8,441 nucleotides of DNA from positions 1 through 8,441 of the forward strand of contig JAJYDP010000183.1 in NCBI GenBank assembly GCA_021777365.1, read 5' to 3'. The notes beneath the pieces are model-generated. The model made no database searches and was not told the origin of the DNA. It saw only the letters and a program-made list of their open reading frames with translations. The position numbers and the translations under genes were made by a program. Positions 6,916 through 8,441 of this stretch are shown in pieces; positions within the stretch are counted from its first letter, which is position 1, and every line of letters begins with the position of its first letter. This DNA comes from Chloroflexota bacterium. GTDB lineage: Bacteria; Chloroflexota; Limnocylindria; Limnocylindrales; CSP1-4.

Positions 6916-7069
6916 CGGGCGACGATCCTGCTCTCCGGCGCCGGAATCGCCCCGCCGGACCGTCTCTCGGCCGTCGCAACGATCCCACGTTCCTGCATCG
7001 ATGCCGTATCGTCGCCTCGGGCGCGACGAACGGCGCCCCCGACTGTACTGCGCCAGGGAGAACAGACCG
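6916..7069. other. Intergenic gap between moaA and the amidase gene
   Basis: These 154 bases are the only sizeable non-coding gap in the window. They contain a perfect 12-base palindrome TCCGGCGCCGGA (6934-6945), a perfect 10-base palindrome GCATCGATGC (6995-7004), and a hairpin with a 7-base stem TCGTCGC/GCGACGA (7009-7015 with 7023-7029) and a 7-base loop. No T-run follows any of them, so an intrinsic terminator is not supported. No convincing -35/-10 pair is visible. The gap probably separates the molybdoenzyme operon from a new transcription unit, but that is inferred only from its length. The amidase reading frame is open across it, as is common at this GC content. Confidence 0.45.
7055..7060 (+). 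promoter_or_regulatory. Ribosome binding site deciding the amidase start
   Basis: AGGGAG lies 9 bases before the GTG at 7070. The competing ATG at 7091 has GGAGG at 7084-7088, only two bases away, which is too close for efficient initiation. The GTG is therefore preferred. Confidence 0.5.
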
Positions 7070-8362
7070 GTGACTGCCGGAACGGAGGAGATGCTCGGGC
7101 TCCCGGCGGCCGAGCTGGCCGCCGCGGTGCGCCGGGGCGACGTCTCGGCGGTCGAGGTCACCGAGGCCACCCTCCGCCGCATCGACGCGCACGCCGCGGG
7201 TCACGCCTTCATCACGACCTGCCCCGAGCGCGCGCTGCGCCGCGCGGCCCGGCGCCCGACCGGCCCCCTGGCGGGCGTGCCGCTCGCGGTCAAGGATCTC
7301 TTCGACACGGCCGCGGTCCGCACCACGTACGGGTCCTCGATCTTCGGTGACCACGTGCCGTCGCGCACGGCACGGGTGGTGCGGGCGCTCGAGGCGGCAG
7401 GCGCCATCGTGGTGGGCAAGACCAACCTGCACGAGTTCGCCTGGGGCGTCACCAGCCAGAACCCCCACTACGGCACGGTCGAGAACCCGGCCCACCCAGG
7501 GAGGGTGGCGGGTGGCTCGAGCGGTGGCACCGCCGCGGCGCTGGCCGACCGGCTGTGCACCATCGGCCTGGGGACGGACACCGGCGGCTCCCTGCGGATC
7601 CCGGCGGCCTGCTGCGAGGTGGTCGGCTACAAGCCCCGCTTCGGGTCCCTCTCCATCCACGGCACGTTCCCGCTGGCGCCTTCGTTCGACACGGTGGGGC
7701 CCATGGCCCGCACCGTCCGCGACGTGGCGCTGGTCCAGGCGGTGCTGGCGGGGAGGCCGGAGCTGGCCCCCGGGCTGGCGGGGACGACCACCGGGCTGGC
7801 AGGGCGGCAGGGCGATCCAGCCTCCCGGCTGGCGGGCGTCCGGGTCGGCGTGCTCGAGGCGACCGGGTTCGAGGACGAGCTGGCCGCGCTGGGGGCCGTG
7901 GTGACACCCGTGACGCTGCCGGAGCCTGTCGCCGACGTGATGCCGGTCTTCACGGCCGAGTGCGCGATCACGCACCTGCCGTGGTTCCCCCGGCTGCGCG
8001 AGCGGTACGGCGCCGACCTGCAGCTCAAGCTGGACGCCGCGCAACAGGTACCCGCGGTGGACTACCACCGCGGCCTGCTGGCCTTGCGCGAGTTGCGCGA
8101 GCGGGCCCGCACCGAGCCCGCGGTGGACGTGGTCGTCAGCCCGACGCTGGCCATCGAGCCGCCGCCCGTCGATTGCTGGGAGCCCGACGTCCGCGGCCCC
8201 CTCACCCGCTACACGCGCCCGTTCAACTTCCTCGGCTGGCCGACCATCGCGATCGGCAACCTGCAGATCGGGGGTCGGGACGAGGACACCGTGCTGGGGG
8301 TCGCGCTCGCCTGGGAGGAAGCGCACCCCCTGGCGTCGGGTCAGGGCCTCGCGAACAGGTAG
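7070..8362 (+). CDS. Amidase-signature family hydrolase
   Basis: This 430-residue enzyme should hydrolyse an amide or related C-N bond. The substrate is unknown. The catalytic triad is intact: Lys75 in AVKDLFDT, cis-Ser150 in GGSSGGTAAALAD, and nucleophile Ser174 in GTDTGGSLRIPAACCEVVGY. The 24-residue spacing between the two serines matches FAAH and malonamidase E2. GPMARTVRDVA (210-220) and TRPFNFLGWPTIAIG (382-396) are further family blocks. The protein is on the short side for the family (usually about 450-500). It seems to lack the usual stretch after RVGVL (258-262), where relatives carry a P.V..A helix, and the loop between PTIAIG and LQIGGRDED near the C-terminus. Residues 225-256 are Gly/Ala/Leu-rich. 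There is no signal peptide. It follows the moaA operon after 154 bp and has no evident link to molybdenum. It could be annotated as a GatA-like protein, but no gatB or gatC is adjacent in the window. Confidence 0.92.
   Translation: MTAGTEEMLGLPAAELAAAVRRGDVSAVEVTEATLRRIDAHAAGHAFITTCPERALRRAARRPTGPLAGVPLAVKDLFDTAAVRTTYGSSIFGDHVPSRTARVVRALEAAGAIVVGKTNLHEFAWGVTSQNPHYGTVENPAHPGRVAGGSSGGTAAALADRLCTIGLGTDTGGSLRIPAACCEVVGYKPRFGSLSIHGTFPLAPSFDTVGPMARTVRDVALVQAVLAGRPELAPGLAGTTTGLAGRQGDPASRLAGVRVGVLEATGFEDELAALGAVVTPVTLPEPVADVMPVFTAECAITHLPWFPRLRERYGADLQLKLDAAQQVPAVDYHRGLLALRELRERARTEPAVDVVVSPTLAIEPPPVDCWEPDVRGPLTRYTRPFNFLGWPTIAIGNLQIGGRDEDTVLGVALAWEEAHPLASGQGLANR
7745..7836 (+). repeat. Interspersed CTGGC(G/A)GG repeats inside the amidase gene
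   Basis: Four copies of the octamer CTGGCGGG or CTGGCAGG begin at 7745, 7775, 7796 and 7829. Spacings of 30, 21 and 33 bases keep all of them in the same codon phase, each encoding Leu-Ala-Gly (residues 226, 236, 243 and 254). They make up a low-complexity linker between the catalytic core and the next beta-strand of the amidase. Confidence 0.6.
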
Positions 8363-8441
8363 AGCGCCCAGCCCAGCGTCTCGTACCGGTCCCATTCGTC
8401 GCCCGAGCCGACCAGCGCCAGGAGCGGCACGAGCCCCTCCC
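8341..8441 (-). CDS. C-terminal fragment of a minus-strand gene, possibly a SAM-dependent methyltransferase
   Basis: Reading the minus strand from the right edge gives 32 codons ending in TGA (complement of 8341-8343). The visible tail contains GSGDEWDRYETLGW followed by a short end, ALYLFARP. EWDRYE-type sequences near the C-terminus occur in class I SAM-dependent methyltransferases, so that is a tentative suggestion. Too little is present to confirm a fold. The gene converges on the amidase gene, and the two coding ends overlap by 22 bases (8341-8362). The reading is preferred over the other minus frames because of its natural residue composition and a plausible stop just inside the neighbour's end. 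The 5' part lies beyond the window. Confidence 0.45.
   Translation of the reverse strand, partial: EGLVPLLALVGSGDEWDRYETLGWALYLFARP

Noticed and set aside
6934..6945. Intrinsic terminator after moaA
   Set aside because: The palindrome has no loop and no T-run follows it, so it does not meet the usual form of a rho-independent terminator.
6689..7069. Longer amidase start upstream, inside moaA
   Set aside because: The extension lies in a shadow frame of moaA and the intergenic gap with Arg/Ser/Cys-rich sequence. Amidase homology begins after the GTG at 7070, which has its own ribosome site.
5599..7182. Long minus-strand open frame of about 527 codons opposite the ferredoxin and MoaA genes
   Set aside because: The composition is Arg/Gly/Asp-rich and low in hydrophobic blocks, and it lies opposite a certain MoaA. 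It is a shadow frame.
7745..7836. CTGGCGGG octamers as Chi-like recombination sites
   Set aside because: They do not match a known Chi sequence exactly, and all four copies are in the same codon phase encoding Leu-Ala-Gly, so protein-level repetition explains them.
6482..8395. Minus-strand open frame of about 637 codons opposite MoaA and the amidase
   Set aside because: It lies opposite two confidently assigned genes and shows biased composition without motifs. It is also in a different frame from the plausible minus-strand gene end at 8341-8441.
1..8441. CRISPR arrays, tRNA or rRNA genes, insertion sequences, phage genes
   Set aside because: I saw no regularly spaced direct repeats, tRNA-like folds, transposase motifs or terminal inverted repeats. 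The whole window is accounted for by metabolic genes.

Overview
The window is high-GC bacterial DNA (about 70% GC by eye, GTG starts, TGA stops on the six genes of the main operon). This fits Actinomycetota, a high-GC Chloroflexota lineage, or a similar phylum. No rRNA, marker gene or mobile element is present to fix the taxonomy. Gene density is very high, and no gene-free stretch exceeds 300 bases.

Positions 1-6915 hold one tightly packed plus-strand operon for a respiratory molybdenum enzyme of the DMSO-reductase superfamily (a complex iron-sulfur molybdoenzyme). In order it encodes: the C-terminal three quarters of a DmsA-like molybdopterin catalytic subunit (1-1945, cut by the left edge); a 16-cysteine, four-cluster electron-transfer subunit (1987-2670); an NrfD-type membrane anchor with about ten helices (2670-3929); a TorD-family assembly chaperone (3929-4723); an unusual multi-cluster ferredoxin with two [4Fe-4S] modules around a Cys-containing central domain (4724-5887); and MoaA, the first enzyme of molybdenum cofactor biosynthesis (5884-6915). 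Junctions are 41 bp, then 1-base overlaps, an exact abutment and a 4-base overlap, so translational coupling is likely.

Inferred working model: the anchor exchanges electrons with the quinone pool, the four-cluster subunit carries them to the molybdenum centre, TorD matures the catalytic subunit, and MoaA supports cofactor supply. The ferredoxin may be an electron donor to maturation, to MoaA or to the complex. The substrate cannot be read from this window: the Mo ligand, any N-terminal cluster and any Tat leader lie upstream.

A 154-bp gap (6916-7069) separates the operon from a short amidase-signature hydrolase (7070-8362) with an intact Lys-Ser-Ser triad but missing some usual family segments. 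At the right edge a minus-strand gene ends inside the amidase gene (stop at 8341-8343). Its visible C-terminus weakly resembles SAM-dependent methyltransferases.
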